Source: Stratiolaelaps scimitus (taxonomy: Eukaryota; Arthropoda; Arachnida; Mesostigmata; Laelapidae). Taken from it: a stretch of DNA of 64,000 nucleotides. A program made the position numbers and the translations under genes. A model generated the notes under the pieces. That model was not told the origin of the DNA, ran no database searches, and worked only from the letters and a program-made list of their open reading frames with translations. The stretch spans positions 372,001-436,000 of the forward strand of contig JABWDB010000011.1 in the NCBI GenBank assembly GCA_019614645.1. The letters run 5' to 3'. This document shows, piece by piece, positions 13,362-26,000 of the stretch (the first letter of the stretch is position 1; every line of letters starts with the position of its first letter).

Positions 13362-14128
13362 AATATTTAACGACCCGCCAGTCGAGATAATCACGTCCGG
13401 CCTTTCCTATACGGCCAGGCACCCCGATGTTTTCCACGGATAACCCATTTTGATAGAATTTGTTAATCAATGAAGCGAATATCCTAAAAAATGAATACGT
13501 ATTTAAACGAATATATAAAATCGAAGCGAGATCGATGTGGTGGAAGTTTCAAAGCCGATACGCAGGAGATAAGGACCGTTGTGAAAACAACGTTGGGGGA
13601 TATTGGCAATAATGAAGGCAATATTAGAAATATATATTTATTTATTTTATATATTTTTATATATTTACAAGACAGCTAATTCTATAGGTGTGCGGTTGAT
13701 TTCGTGTATATACGCAGTGTGTTAACAGTAGACGATTTTTCCTCCGGTAGCTCGAGACAGCAGACCGAAAATAGACCTGATTACATCGCGTCGGATATCC
13801 TCTAGCTCATGTAATTGAGATTTGTAAGTTGATCCCTATACCATATGAAATACTTGCCTCAAAAAGACTTGTAATGACTTATTAGACGAGGTGACTTATT
13901 AAGCGACATGATCTCAATTGAGAGAGAAGTTAATATTGTATCTATATATATTATGAACCATGAGGGCCCAAACTGGAACCCTGTAGCACATCGAGCCAAT
14001 ATTGAATTCAGAGGAAGAACAACCAGTTCGTCATTTAATAGCTGACTGCGTCTGGCTGTATGGTGAACGTGTTCCCATGCTAAAGAAATAACAATGATGA
14101 TCAGTGCTCATAGTTGAACGTAGACCTT

Positions 14129-14145
14129 GGGGGGGGGGGGGGGGG
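14129..14145 (+). repeat. G17 homopolymer
   Basis: Seventeen consecutive guanines. Such a run could fold as a G-quadruplex, and it is also a common place for sequencing-length error. Confidence 0.9.
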
Positions 14146-16970
14146 TTTGAAGCGCGTTCTGTTCGTACATATGGGTAACTTCATGTTGTACTGAGAATAA
14201 GTAAGTCGATAGAAAAACCCTGACACCTATGCGAGAATCACCAGTGAATGCAGACACATCTCGTCGTCTTGTACGGATTGCCTTACGTAGAAGTCTATCA
14301 AGGTGTAAATAGTTCTACCGTTTTCAATACCAAGAATAAAAATAATTTTATCAAAATGTTTGGCTTTGTCATCAGCGGCACGTTTGGCCAAATCAATGTC
14401 TCTAATAGTGCATGATTAATTTGAATCACAATCGGTCCGTCTCCAGTCGGGGCAAATTGGCCCCTAATTTCGAAAGTGCTCCCATGCTGATTGGGGTCGC
14501 ATTTCCCCAAAGGCTACGACTGTTTGCGATAGCTTTTATTCCATCTTGTGTTCGTTTATTCCTCGCAATAAATCTGCAGATAGCCACCGTTCGTAAATGT
14601 TCGTTCTTCGATCTACCTTATTAAATAAAATGATCATTTATTTCATCCTGTTGTTGCTGTTTCCCCCTGGCAGTTCCGTCCGTTCCACGGTCCTGCACGG
14701 CGTATACATACATCAGCAAAGTAGGAACTCTGTACAGGCTCTATGCGTCTGCTTCGGTATCATCGATTTCCCTTATACCCCCGCCCCTCCAATCGGTCGC
14801 GCTAGTTCCGATACAGACACCCTCCCTGGATTTCACCTGCTGCTCCAGTTCCATTCGCCCTGGCAAAAATCTGAATGTCAGCTATGCCAGTCAGATATTC
14901 CGGCCGACCACCGGATCCGGACGCGGAACAGCGTGTCGGTACGCAGTACCGCCGCGCTGTGGGTTCTGTGTCGCCAGCCGTAAGCAGGCCCCGCGTGACC
15001 GTCGATACCGGGTAGAGTCCCCCTACACATCGGCCGTTCTCCACTCGATGAAGGAACCCATGGCTCTGACATATGGACGCCGGCCTTTTGCTGTTCGCCT
15101 ACCATCCTCCTGCGAAGTGTCGAGCTTCGGCGTGCTGCTCAGAACGGGTACGGGCACTGGCCAGACACCAAGAAACCAGCGGTACGGTTCCGCTTCCGCC
15201 ACATGCTGTTACACGAACGTCGGATACCTGCTAGCGGGATGGTATCGCGGGAAGGACGTGTTCTGGTCCGTCGCGAGAACGACGCTACCGCGCGCCTGCC
15301 ATCGTTTGGTCGAGTGTGTCCTGTGGTTTGGATTAAGTACAGGCTCGTCGAGGATTGTAGGCTGCAGCAAAATGGCTCTATCGGACTACGCGTTCAATGA
15401 CGGCTCGGCGGGAAGTCAGCAGGCGAGATGCTGCATTTCATTCGGAAGATATTCTAGCCTCATCGTAGCGATAAAAGCTCGTCTAAGAGAAAAAGGTCAA
15501 TCGTACGGGATGTGTCTGGGACGAATCAGGACACGATTACGAGCATTGAAAGTGGTCGCAGTTGGTGTCCGTCTAGGCAGGCATAGGTCCGACTAGACAT
15601 TCGGCATGAAGATGTCCGATGAAGGATCGCGCAGTGGACGCCAATCTGATCGACGCCACAGAGACAGGCTTGGGATCGGTGGAGGAGAGACACGTCTCGA
15701 TTTATTCGATAGCATGCAATCCTCTCGCTGTGGACGCACGCTGTGAGGCCATCGTGAGAAATGACGACGACATCTTCATTAGGCCAACGCCAAATGTCGT
15801 AGGCGGTGTCTGTCATATTTTTTTTTGTGTTTTGATTGTCGAGTCTAATCCGATACTACGTAGACGTAGAGTGTTGGGTTCATTGAAGGGGGCAGGATAG
15901 TTCGACAGGAACCACCCCAGGAGTCAGGAAATCGATGGCATTTCGCCGAAGCAGGAGTTCGCACCACTTTCGCCGGATATCGTATGTGATCTTCAATTAT
16001 GCCGAGCAATCTGTCGATTTACGTAGTCCTGTAGAGTTTCGTGCATTTCTCCGCGCTGAACGCACATCGCCACCGACGGTCAGAGGAGGCCGTGACAATC
16101 TAAACCCCCCCACCCCCTGACAGCAGACTGTTAACGGGGATATACTAGGAAGTAAGCCAATAGGTATTGTATGATGATGTTTAATAACATACGATGATCG
16201 ATACGGATTAAAACAGTAAATACGATATATCCATCGGCAACGAATCCGAATAATGGGATTGTACCACGACCATACGTCCAATTAGGCTCAGCTTTTCAGG
16301 TGGTCATGGCCTGTTGTATGTAATACTCGGCCACAATATCTCTTCTAGTCCTATGCAGCTTGTCCCTCAGCATTTGCCCTGGATATTGGCATTCAAATAT
16401 TTGTTTTCTCCATTTCAATTCCTACGATACGTATGAAATCGACAGTGATTGTGGGTGCCGCTGATTCAAGTATGCCTTTTGCGGCACGGGCCTGGCTTCT
16501 CCGACCACACGCACAAGCCAACCGAAAATTTCGGCCTCGTGCGGCCGACAACAGGTTCATAGGCCCAGCTCGCAACGATATTACACGATCTCTTGGCTTT
16601 CCATTCAAAGTTCTCCTGCCAGCGGCAGTGACGACAAGTGCGCCTTCCGACAAGTTACTGCGCCAGCCACACCTAATCTAGCGTCACCTGCCCGGCAGCC
16701 CGCCTCGAGCAACGCTACCAGACAATGTTGATTTCGGATAGATATTCATCACGGACCCCCATTCGACGATTACCGTGGATTACGAACGCCGAACACGAAT
16801 CACGATACAAGCAAGGGAGGACAAGCTTCCCAACCAGACGAGACGTTATACCACCGCTGTCAATTTAAGAAACAAATCCTATCAGTGCTTTTTCAGGCAG
16901 GATTCACAACGAAAACCTCAGCCCTCACAGCAGTCGTTGCTTCTTCGCGCACCTTCTGCTTCCGCTGTTC

Positions 16971-17501
16971 GTGCCACCCGATCAGGGATGCGTCCGATCG
17001 ACAACGTCAAGTGATCTCGCGACGAGGGTCGGGCGCCACGTCAACATGGGTCAGACCCCTGAGTCCGACCCTGGCCACGAGACCTGTCCCGTACGGGACT
17101 TTGGCACGTTCCGTGACCCGCTCTCGCTCGTGCAGCGTAACGACTCGATCGATTCGCCGACGCTGTCACCGTCGTCTCCGCTGTCGAATCGCATTTATCC
17201 CCTTCGTTCATCTGATGACGGCAGAGCAGGACCGTCCTGCTTTGTCGCGTCCAGGAAGGCTCGTGGCCTCAGACACCAACCAGCCTTTGTCGCTTCCTGT
17301 CGCGTGCCAGGTCGCCTTCCGTCCACATGCGCGCACAAACGCCGAACAGGCCCATATGTAAACGCACAGCAGAAGTGCGCAGAAGTGCGCCTACCCGAAG
17401 CGGCACGATGCAGGCATGAGGTAGCATGTCACTGGCGGTACCATTTGGCGTTGGGATGCGTGCACCTCAGACATGTGTACACCATGCTGACGATAGGTTA
17501 A
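16971..17501 (+). CDS. Weak candidate coding exon, unknown product
   Basis: A 176-codon open frame. Its middle (roughly residues 22-95) is rich in S, P, D and R with GC-ending codons, the look of a disordered protein segment. Nothing matches a family I know. No start context, signal peptide or strong splice sites fix its ends, and an overlapping 158-codon frame runs through the first half (16885-17361). It may be an internal exon read beyond its true limits or simply a chance frame in GC-rich DNA. Confidence 0.2.
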   Translation: MPPDQGCVRSTTSSDLATRVGRHVNMGQTPESDPGHETCPVRDFGTFRDPLSLVQRNDSIDSPTLSPSSPLSNRIYPLRSSDDGRAGPSCFVASRKARGLRHQPAFVASCRVPGRLPSTCAHKRRTGPYVNAQQKCAEVRLPEAARCRHEVACHWRYHLALGCVHLRHVYTMLTIG

Positions 17502-18270
17502 CTTGCGAAGATCGATGGAATCCAGTCGGTTGGTAGGCGTAGGCCGCCGGCAACCTGTTCAACAGAGGTCGCCGATGCGCCTCGCTACAGTACGAGACCG
17601 TTGGCGGGGAGGAGGATTCACGACAAAGCGATTAGACTGTACGGATAATTGTATTGGCTCTGCTATGAAGTAGTTATGACAGTAGTTAGCTGAAGCACTC
17701 ATGCACAGTCGTAATCACACTCATGGATATCTGCGTCCGCGCTAACCTTCTGCAGGGAACCCCGTCGTAAGAGTTTGCTGATTCGATAGCTACACACTGC
17801 TATGTCTCAGCGGGTCTTAACTAAAGAAACCGCGGGCTTATTGATGGTGTTGACACGAAACTGCTGATTGAGAACCGAAACAGAACGATTGCATTTTGCT
17901 GGGCCTTCTAGATTCACACTGCAACCCCTGCGGTGTCTAACTTGCAAAGCATTGTTTCAGAGTTTAGGATTTGAGTCGGTATACTTCGCGCTGTGGTTGT
18001 CGCTAGGTTTAGATAGTTTTTTGCTCATGAAACAACCGGTGATGTTCGACGTAATTCTGACGAGTCGATCCCGCTCAAAAGTCCAAACAGCTGCTTGTAG
18101 CATGCACATTTGGCGTGGCAGCAAGGAAATCCCAATTGAGACCTGTACCGTTCATTTTTAGATATTCTCATTATCGAGGCATAGGTAATCTACACACTCT
18201 CGGAGTCACACGTGGACTTTTAGTTGCGTCTGCTATCGTAAAAGGTCGTACCGTGAACGTTAAATGTTGT

Positions 18271-18291
18271 CTGAGGGTCAGCCCGAAAACC
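18271..18291 (+). repeat. Solo copy of the 13-kb foldback arm
   Basis: The 21-bp segment CTGAGGGTCAG-CCCGAAAACC matches the complement of the right foldback arm at 13339-13361 exactly. No partner arm is seen within a few hundred bases, and a TA tract lies about 400 bp downstream (18675). Confidence 0.6.
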
Positions 18292-18672
18292 TTGGGTTGC
18301 TATCGTAAAAGGCAGTGACGCTATCGCCAAGCTGCCTCCCCTGAGACAGTCGAATTTTCGGAGCATTTTATCATCGTTTGCTAAACTTGAAAATGTTCAC
18401 GTTACACGAACTACGTCAGCTATCCGTAAATCACACCGATTTCCCTCTCAATTTCTCTATGGAGAAGGCTGGCATCATGCTTGGCAGATCAAGGCCAGCG
18501 TTGACAGTGACAAATAAGAATAAGTAAAATGTCGCCATAACCTACCCGAATAGAGTGTCAACTATATAAAGATGTGTAGTCTACTTCTGTGCGTTACCGG
18601 TGCATTTGGAGTCCTCAATCTATACCCATTCGCTGGTTTATTCGACGTATTCTGAACATGTGTTTCATATTT

Positions 18673-18674
<2 letters not shown>

Positions 18675-18703
<29 letters not shown>
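18675..18703. repeat. (TA)14 microsatellite
   Basis: A pure TA run ending at ATGCATATC. The apparent YIYIYI peptides from this and similar tracts are artefacts of translating TA repeats. Confidence 0.95.
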
Positions 18704-18706
<3 letters not shown>

Positions 18707-19753
18707 TATCGTTTACCCAACATATCATGCAAAGACCATACTGGTGTTTGCTCAAACATAAGCCCATCCACGAGAATCAGTACTTACATCGGTAATAATT
18801 AGCAGTGACAAATGACTAAATGCTACCTGGACGGAACACAGTAGTCATCGTTCTCAAGGTCTATTTTTCAGTGCGGAATCGTCACCAGCCCCTCTGGAAG
18901 GGGGGGCCGGGGGTAACGTCCAATAATAGTGAGTGCGATAATTGAATGGCGTGACGCATCCAATTGTCTCTCTGACGCCGGTGGCCGCGTTTGGCGTCGA
19001 TTCTTCATTCTGCTGGATAGCTCCTTTCCATGACGGGCATCGACGCACCCGGTAATGCAGCCCACAAGGCGAACCCTGCCATCCCCGGGTGAAGCCGGCC
19101 CGCAGTCGGCAGCCGGGTGATTCGCAATCACCTGGTCCGCCGGCCCCGCCTGATTGTAGGGGCAATCTACCAGCAGAGCATACGAATCACCTGTTTCTAC
19201 GCCTGGTAGCCGAGGCAACGTCTCGTCTCGGCTACTGATTTAGGCTCGTCGACTCATCTTGATGGCTCCTACCTGCTCATCTGCCGCTTCGGCTCACAGT
19301 ACCTCGCGTCCCCCGTGAGTGTTTAAGCCGAGCCGGGGGCCGAACGGAAAAACCCAGCCCAGTCAGCTATTAACGGCTGATCATGTCACGTCGAAACACG
19401 TCGACGTCTGTACTACGTTGTTCTTCGAACGTTCACCGTGTGACACTAGTCCTGCGGCGGATACACACGTGGCACGGGCTTCTGGTATCGGCCGTATCGA
19501 TGTGGCCTGATGCCGGCGCACCTTTCCTCGCGTAGTGCCCAACGACCGGTGTGATGCTGCTCGCGGAAGCGCGGAAGTGACCAGCATATAAGCGGCGAAC
19601 AGCGGCAACTATCGCTGAATGGCCTCATCCGAATGGCGGTCCACTGATCTTTCTTCTCGGCCTAACCAACGGACGACGAACGAACGATATCTCCGCCGCA
19701 TTCAGGCAATAGAGCAACCGGCCACGAGCAGGCTACAAACAGGTGAACGTCAC

Positions 19754-19759
19754 CTATAT

Positions 19760-19793
<34 letters not shown>

Positions 19794-19794
19794 T
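19754..19794. repeat. (TA)n microsatellite
   Basis: A TA tract with TACATACA interruptions at its left end. Confidence 0.9.
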
Positions 19795-20117
19795 AGCGGT
19801 TCCAACATACGCCGCTTGTTCCTTCGTTCGTTAGCCTAACCCGCGATAAACACAGCCCTCAGCACTTAACAGCAAAGTGCGCCGTCCTGTCGTCGGCCAC
19901 AAGTGCTCACTCGCTCACCGACGACGAGAACGATCGATATAGCAAAGGAGCCATCGCTCGCGTGTCTCTGCAGCTCCACCGTTTCAGCCGTCTGTTCACC
20001 AGCGCAAGGTGTTTCAAGCGTTCTTCTTCTGCCCCCAGCCGTCGACCCCCGTCGACAGATTTACCGCGACTATTTCTACTGTGAGTCACAGAGGAGCAGT
20101 TTCTCTAGGTGGTCGTT

Positions 20118-20128
20118 TATATATATAT

Positions 20129-20176
<48 letters not shown>
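20118..20176. repeat. (TA)n microsatellite, interrupted
   Basis: About 59 bp of TA with ACAA and GT interruptions. It is one of the longer TA tracts in the window. Confidence 0.9.
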
Positions 20177-20177
<1 letters not shown>

Positions 20178-22441
20178 GATATAGGTATGCCTGTGTCAGG
20201 CGTTCGCCGTCTCCGTCAGTGTGTCCGCTGGCCTTGCCTTTACGCGCCGGGCAGGTTGATCCCCTGCTTCTTATCCGTTGCGACCGAGTGTCGCTCCTGT
20301 CTTCATCGTCGTCCGCGCCAGCGGCCCTGGCGACGCATGCCGCCGCCGCCGCCTCCCGAAGGCAGCTGGTACTGGAGCACCTGCCGCTCAGCTCGGTCGA
20401 CGCGCGGAGCGGGCGAAGTGCGACTGACGCGTGCTATTTATAATACAGTCGCGTTCCCCTAACGCTTCACGTGTTTACCCCCGCCGCCACAGTGGCGGCC
20501 GCCGTCTGCGCTGGTGACAACGCAGAACGGCCCAAAGTCACCGGCGCCAGCCTAAACGTACCGGGGAGCGAACCAAACAGCGAGCGAGCGAACGTACTAA
20601 GCGATAGGTAGCGCGTTCGACGCGCGCGCCAACGGGCGCCTGAGGGACGGTTCGACAACGAACGCGGTGAATTAGTGGTGTCGCCTGACGAGTGCCAGCT
20701 AGCGACGAAAAACGCGTTGTGTTGTGTTCGTATCAACAGGCGGGCCTGTTGAGGCAGTGCTATGTATAGTACTGGTGCCGAGGCCTTCCTGACCAAGAAA
20801 AGAAGTCAGCTGAGGGTCACAGTCAGCGACAGAAAGATGGAGACCTCGTGGTGGGAATTCATGGCGATGCCGTCGTCGCGCGATGGTATCACCAGAGATC
20901 GATCAGGCAGCGCTTCAACGCCTGGAAGGCCTATGTAGGAACAGCAGGCCCCCTATACGCAATGGGGGGGGGGGTAAGGCGAGATGGCCACGTTAAGGAC
21001 AAGGAGTGTCTAGATTCGATCTAGTGTGCCTCGTTTTTCATTCACGTTTTGAAAATTTTGATTGACATGATTTGCTTCCTGATATTTGTGATTGTGGACA
21101 AACTCTGTCACGGCGAACTGAATCACTACCACGCTGGCGGCTGTTTTAAAGAAATCCTTTTAAGAAATTTGTAGCGACACTGAACATGATTATTCTATAA
21201 ATTGCTAATGGCTAATCTTTGTGTATATACTTTGCAAGTATCGCAATTAGATGTGCCGTCGTCTGTTTAACCCTGTATATATATTGTTGCTTGGGCCATG
21301 ATATGGAACTGCTCCTCTATTATTGTACTTCAAGCCATATGTGTCTTCAGCTATTCAAACCGGATAACTTCTGGATTTCAAGTCCTCACGCCATCCCGGT
21401 CGACTCTATATGCCGTCTGGGTTGCCTGGCTGAATAGCGAATTACTTTGCGAAATTCAATGGTTGTACTTGTATTCAACAATAATGATAATAATGATTCT
21501 AATATTACTGTGCCCAAGTACTTCTCTCATTATTGTACATTTAAAGACTCACAATTATGATCAATGCGATTCATTAAATAATAATATTATAATTTTATTG
21601 CTTCTTATATGTAATTGCACCCGACACAGACGACTGATATAATGGATTGCTAATAATCATCGTCATCATCATCGAGCGCATTTATTTGTAAAAAAACCAT
21701 TTTTTATTATATTATATTAGTACTGCCCCGAAAATGCCTGCTCATCCTAAGCTAAACGCGAATTCTCTCTTACACTACATTTCTTTAATTATGTAGCGTA
21801 GCTTCGCCAGCTGAGGCATGACATTTGCAAATGGACAAAATACGAGAGAGAGAATAATGCCGAAGTGCACAGTTCTCTGAGCGAGTAGAATATTCTCCTA
21901 AGAATCGACACTTTCTGTTTAACAACTGAATGCAGAGTTTTCATTTTGAATCACTGAGGTAGGTGTTTTTTGCCACAGGGGCAAAATTTAGCTAAGTTAG
22001 ATTAGCTCCTAATAAAAAAATCGCACAGAGTAAAAAAAAATATTCTTTTCATATTTTGCATTCATAGGCAAAGGCTAAACGCTGCCCCGCGTCCAAATAC
22101 GTCTCAGCGCATCGCAGGGCCGATTTTACGAAAAACATACACAAACTGCATTGTATAACATCTAACTTCTTCAATTATTGTATCTCTTTTAAGAGGAACA
22201 ATCATTTAAGAGACGCAATTAATATCTGACATAGAATAAGACAAAGTCTTATTATAGTTTTCTTAATTAAAGCATCATGAAGCATAAGGAATCTAGAGAG
22301 AGAGAGGAGAGAGAGCGGCCTAGGACTAGAACGACACATGGCTTGTAACTACAATAGTGTATTACAGGCCATCAACTCTCTGTAACAGGTACCCAAAGCA
22401 AGCTTGCTCGTTCATGTTGTTGTCAGCGGGACGGTCGTTAA

Positions 22442-23041
22442 CAAGTGCTAACTCATCATGCCACACTTATTGCTGCGTTAGCCTTAGCAGTTACTCAGAA
22501 CGTGTCTACGCAATCAAAAAACCTTTTGAATCCATCCATTCATTTTAATGACACGCTCGTGAGGGCCCTCCACTCCGCCGGTATTCCTTGCACAAGGGAG
22601 CCACAGGGCCTCGACACCTCTGACGGCCGCCGCCCTGACGGCCGCCGCCCTGACGGCCTCACCCTTGTCCCCTTCCATCGAGGGCAGCACCTGGTTTGGG
22701 ACGGCACTGTGGTTGACACTCTAGCACCCTCTTATGTCAACCACTGTGCAACCATCCCCGGTTACGCAGTAGCGCGTGCGGAACGGGCAAAGCTAAGGAA
22801 GTACGCCGCTCTCCAAGCAACCCACCTGTTTTCCCCCCTTGCCTTTGAGACCTTGGGCGGGCACGGCCCTCTCACTGCGAACTTCCTCGAGGGGGTCTAC
22901 CATAGGCTGATCCGCGCCACCGGGGACAAGCGCGCTGGCTCTTTCCTCCTGCAGCGCCTGTCCCTCGCCGTGCAGAGAGGCAATGCCATCGCCTTCCTCG
23001 GGACATTGTCGTCCTCACCCCCCCCCCCCCATAATCCCTAG
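22442..23041 (+). CDS. Retroelement polyprotein fragment with C-terminal RPD...WDxTVVD nuclease-like domain
   Basis: The 198-codon frame (first usable codon is the GTG at 22445) resembles, from about residue 27, the C-terminal region of retroelement reverse transcriptase proteins that I recall from many invertebrate genomes. It shows EPxGL near 52-56, RPDG at 63 and again at 68, LVWDGTVVDTL at 83-93, AERAKLRKY near 112-120, FSPLAFETLGGHGP near 129-142 and QRLSLAVQRGN near 170-180. RPD followed about 16-21 residues later by WDxTVVD fits a PD-(D/E)XK restriction-like endonuclease. No reverse transcriptase domain precedes it, so the copy is 5' truncated. A proline run from a C13 tract ends the frame. 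The terminal 253 bp recur at 44721-44974. Confidence 0.65.
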   Translation, partial: QVLTHHATLIAALALAVTQNVSTQSKNLLNPSIHFNDTLVRALHSAGIPCTREPQGLDTSDGRRPDGRRPDGLTLVPFHRGQHLVWDGTVVDTLAPSYVNHCATIPGYAVARAERAKLRKYAALQATHLFSPLAFETLGGHGPLTANFLEGVYHRLIRATGDKRAGSFLLQRLSLAVQRGNAIAFLGTLSSSPPPPHNP

Positions 23042-23072
23042 AAATCCCGCCCTACTGTATGTTTGAATAAAT
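22523..23072 (+). mobile_element. 5'-truncated retroelement with RLE-like domain, copy 1
   Basis: The element spans the domain-bearing part of the frame plus a short 3' region ending GTTTGAATAAAT. The 3' limit is set by copy 2, where similarity stops at the same base. The 5' limit is only inferred from where the protein begins to look like the family. AATAAA lies at the very 3' end and could serve as polyadenylation signal. No target-site duplication was found. Confidence 0.6.
22621..22658 (+). repeat. 15-bp tandem duplication across the RPD motif
   Basis: The unit TGACGGCCGCCGCCC occurs twice in tandem (22621-22635, 22636-22650), followed by a partial third unit. It duplicates DGRRP in frame, giving two RPD motifs five residues apart. 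It may be replication slippage in GC-rich DNA after insertion, or a feature of the family. Confidence 0.9.
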
Positions 23073-26000
23073 CGTGTTCACCGAATCGTTTCAAATAATC
23101 TACGTCGCGAGTACAAAAAATACGAACAGCCCTTGAATGCCAGAAGGAACCAACGGTGATATTGCTGCTGCTGCAGCTGAAGCTGTTTCCACCTGATCAT
23201 TGTAGTGTCTCCCGTTCTGGGTAGTTGCGGCTCTTCGTGTAACCAATCCAAACTGAGATGATTTCCCCGTGCCACGTGAAGTGATCCCATTCATCTTTGG
23301 GCGTTGCAAGATCGCTTGAAATCGCCGAGATAATGGTGCCTGATAATGATCACGGAGTGACATGTTTCGGCATGTCTAATATGCAAATCTCATCATTAGC
23401 GAGTGCATGGTGAACATATGACATCTTACAGAGGCGAGACTTTCGTATCCCGTTATGTTGACATTAAATTCTAGCTGGTTTTCGATTTTGTGATAAAGTG
23501 TCTGTCTAGCCGCACTATGATACACCCTGATGATATGCTTGGGCAATAATTGACGCTTGTAAAAAGCACATTTGATGACGATTATGCTTGATATCCGTTA
23601 TAGGATATCATTTAAGGGAAATTTCCTTTTGAAAAAAAATTATTGAAATTTATAAGGAAAACTAAATTTACAGTAAACATGCTATACGCCACCGCGAAGC
23701 TGCTTCAGCCCACTAAATCAGAGCAGCAGCATCAGCAGCAGGCCTCTTGATCAGAGATATCATCTTGCAGGGCATCCGTTCTTAGTAGCACTCTTCTCCA
23801 GGACCTTACTATAAAAGTGACATGTGAACCTTGCACCCTAGCACAATTTGGAAGTGATATTCCATCTCTATCCACTGAACATCTTCTATCTGACATACCT
23901 TATTCTGGCGAGATCTGTGTGCGCCGTCCAATGGTTCACAATTCTACGCAATTCTCGTTGCGGGACAGTGGTTATGTATTGGCCAATGCATAACCACTGT
24001 CCCTTCCTATGTCTTCCGAAGCAATTAGGGCATCGCACTCAGCCATCAATCCTCATCAATAATAATAGCACCGTATCCTAATTCCTGCTTCCGAGGCCGG
24101 CTTAGTGTATTGCTGAAATTGAACAAAAATCACAAAGCATATTGTCATCTTGAAATCGATTGGGCGATTACACTCGCGTGAAAGAAAAACGCATTTTTAA
24201 ATTAGCCAGTGTCGAGACGGGCACCGATAACCTGAAAAGAGTGGACTTTTGCTATGTGCCGCTCGGCTGGCTTCGCGGTGAGCCTATCCGACGGGTGTCT
24301 TGAATCATTCTCTCGAGCATCACCATTTGCAGCCATCTGATAAAGGACCGTTCACTGGGCAAACTGCCGAAGCGATGTCCTTTGTCAATTCACACTCGAA
24401 CATAATAATCCCCCGACACCATCTTTCCTATAATGCGAGCTCTGAGCGTTCGGCTGTCGTTAGGCGCTTTTGATTGCGTCGGCGCACAATTAGTCGGGGT
24501 ATGCGCTTCGAGACGCCTGCCAATTCAGCCGGTAGCCGACGATAGGCTCATTGGACTCGGGTGCAGGCGTTAACACATTGAGACCTTCAACAACAACCCC
24601 CACCTTTTCCCCCAACGAAACCCCACGGCTCATTGTGCTTCGGCCTTCCTCTGACTTAAATGTTCTCGTCCTCGCTAGCGCATCCTATCGGGTAGCTGGC
24701 GATCTTGTCGTTAGCCGCGCACCGCATTGTGTTTACGGGATGGCGTCCGATGTGCCACAATCCGGCGTTCAGATGAAAGCAGTTGCGGGAGGCACATTTC
24801 AATTTCGTGGCCGTAGTCAATCGCCACTGTTCTGCTGCTCTTTTTTCCTCTTAGCTGACCACCCTCAGCTGACTTTCCAATGGCAGAAGTGCCTCGGTAT
24901 CATTGCTGTGCAGCCTAACATTGCTCCAAGGAACTATCAAGTCGGGTATGCCGTAGGTCTCATCTGCCCGTCACCGTCTGCTACCGCTGCGGCTGGATCT
25001 GTCGCCGACGCGTTAAATAAAAGGTGAGAAATCGTTCACGTGCCCAATGCAAAGAGAGAACTCTAGCTAGGTCAGTGGGCCGGTTGATTGAAGTCGGAGC
25101 GAGGTGCCAGAACTGACACCACCACATGGGTGTCCGAAGACATCTGGACCTCGGCAAAGACGAGAGATTAACGCGTGCGGCTCATCGCCGAATGGTTGAT
25201 CGTTGATGAGACCGTTTCGCTCTCGCTCTCACTTAGACAATGTTGTCTTCCGCGCGGTATATCAGGGCGTTAATTAGCCAAATGTTACCGGTCAGTATGC
25301 AGTGCGCACTCCGTGGAAGGGCACTCCCCAGAAGGGCTATAGGTGGGCCCGGGAAGGAAACGGGAGGGAGGAATCGGCAGCACAAAATTAAACATCTCAG
25401 ACGAGGAACGTCGTGTCCTCGCCTTGTTTCATTTACATCGTTGATTAAAATGAAACCACATGAAAGATTCATTAGAGACGTTGCGCATTGTGGATAAAGC
25501 ATTGGGAGACAAATCACAAACAGATACTATTGTTGTCCTATTCCATCTGGAGGGGTGCTCGGGGGTAGTGGGGCGAGAGCGCGACACAAGTAATCATAAA
25601 AGTCGAGCTTGTGAGCGTTTTGCCACCTACCATGTGTGTATCGGTTCGGTACGCTTGGCTAGGCGGATCAAAGGAAATCCGTCCGCAAACTGATTCTCGT
25701 AATTATTTAAGAGAAAGTTGGAAGAAAATGCCATCAGTTGATGGACACGTCATTATATGTTCCTAGTGGGTCTTTTCGCGGCTCATTTTAAATTGTTTTG
25801 GGCCCTCTCGAGACACCTCCTTGTATATTCCATCTCCTCGATTGTGGCTGCACCCGCTTAACTCTGCTATTATCTGTTACCTAACATTTACTACAAACGT
25901 AGCCGCATCATGACTCGGCATTCACTTCGAACCTGTTTACAAACCACTGTAAACCTCCCCCTTGATGGGTTGACGTGCGACAGCACTCGGCAATGAACGT

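Larger units (their letters stand above)
13362..18270. other. No firmly supported gene
   Basis: AT-rich to 14.7 kb, then more GC-rich. Frames of 128, 182 and 176 codons exist at 14597, 15048 and 16971. Only the last has a coding-like composition and is listed on its own. The other two show no domain and are overlapped by open frames on the other strand. Confidence 0.45.
18704..22440. other. No supported gene
   Basis: GC-rich sequence to about 21 kb with two TA tracts, then AT-rich DNA. Frames up to 144 codons run through the TA tracts and are rejected. An 11-G run lies near 20965. Confidence 0.5.

Noticed and set aside
15048..15596. 182-codon plus frame as a gene
   Set aside because: Residue mix is Arg/Cys/Ser/Gly-rich with no domain; overlapping frames are open on other frames and the opposite strand, as expected in GC-rich noncoding DNA.
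23962..24003. microRNA precursor
   Set aside because: Too short and too symmetrical, with almost no terminal loop; typical precursors have 55-70 bases with a loop and mismatches.
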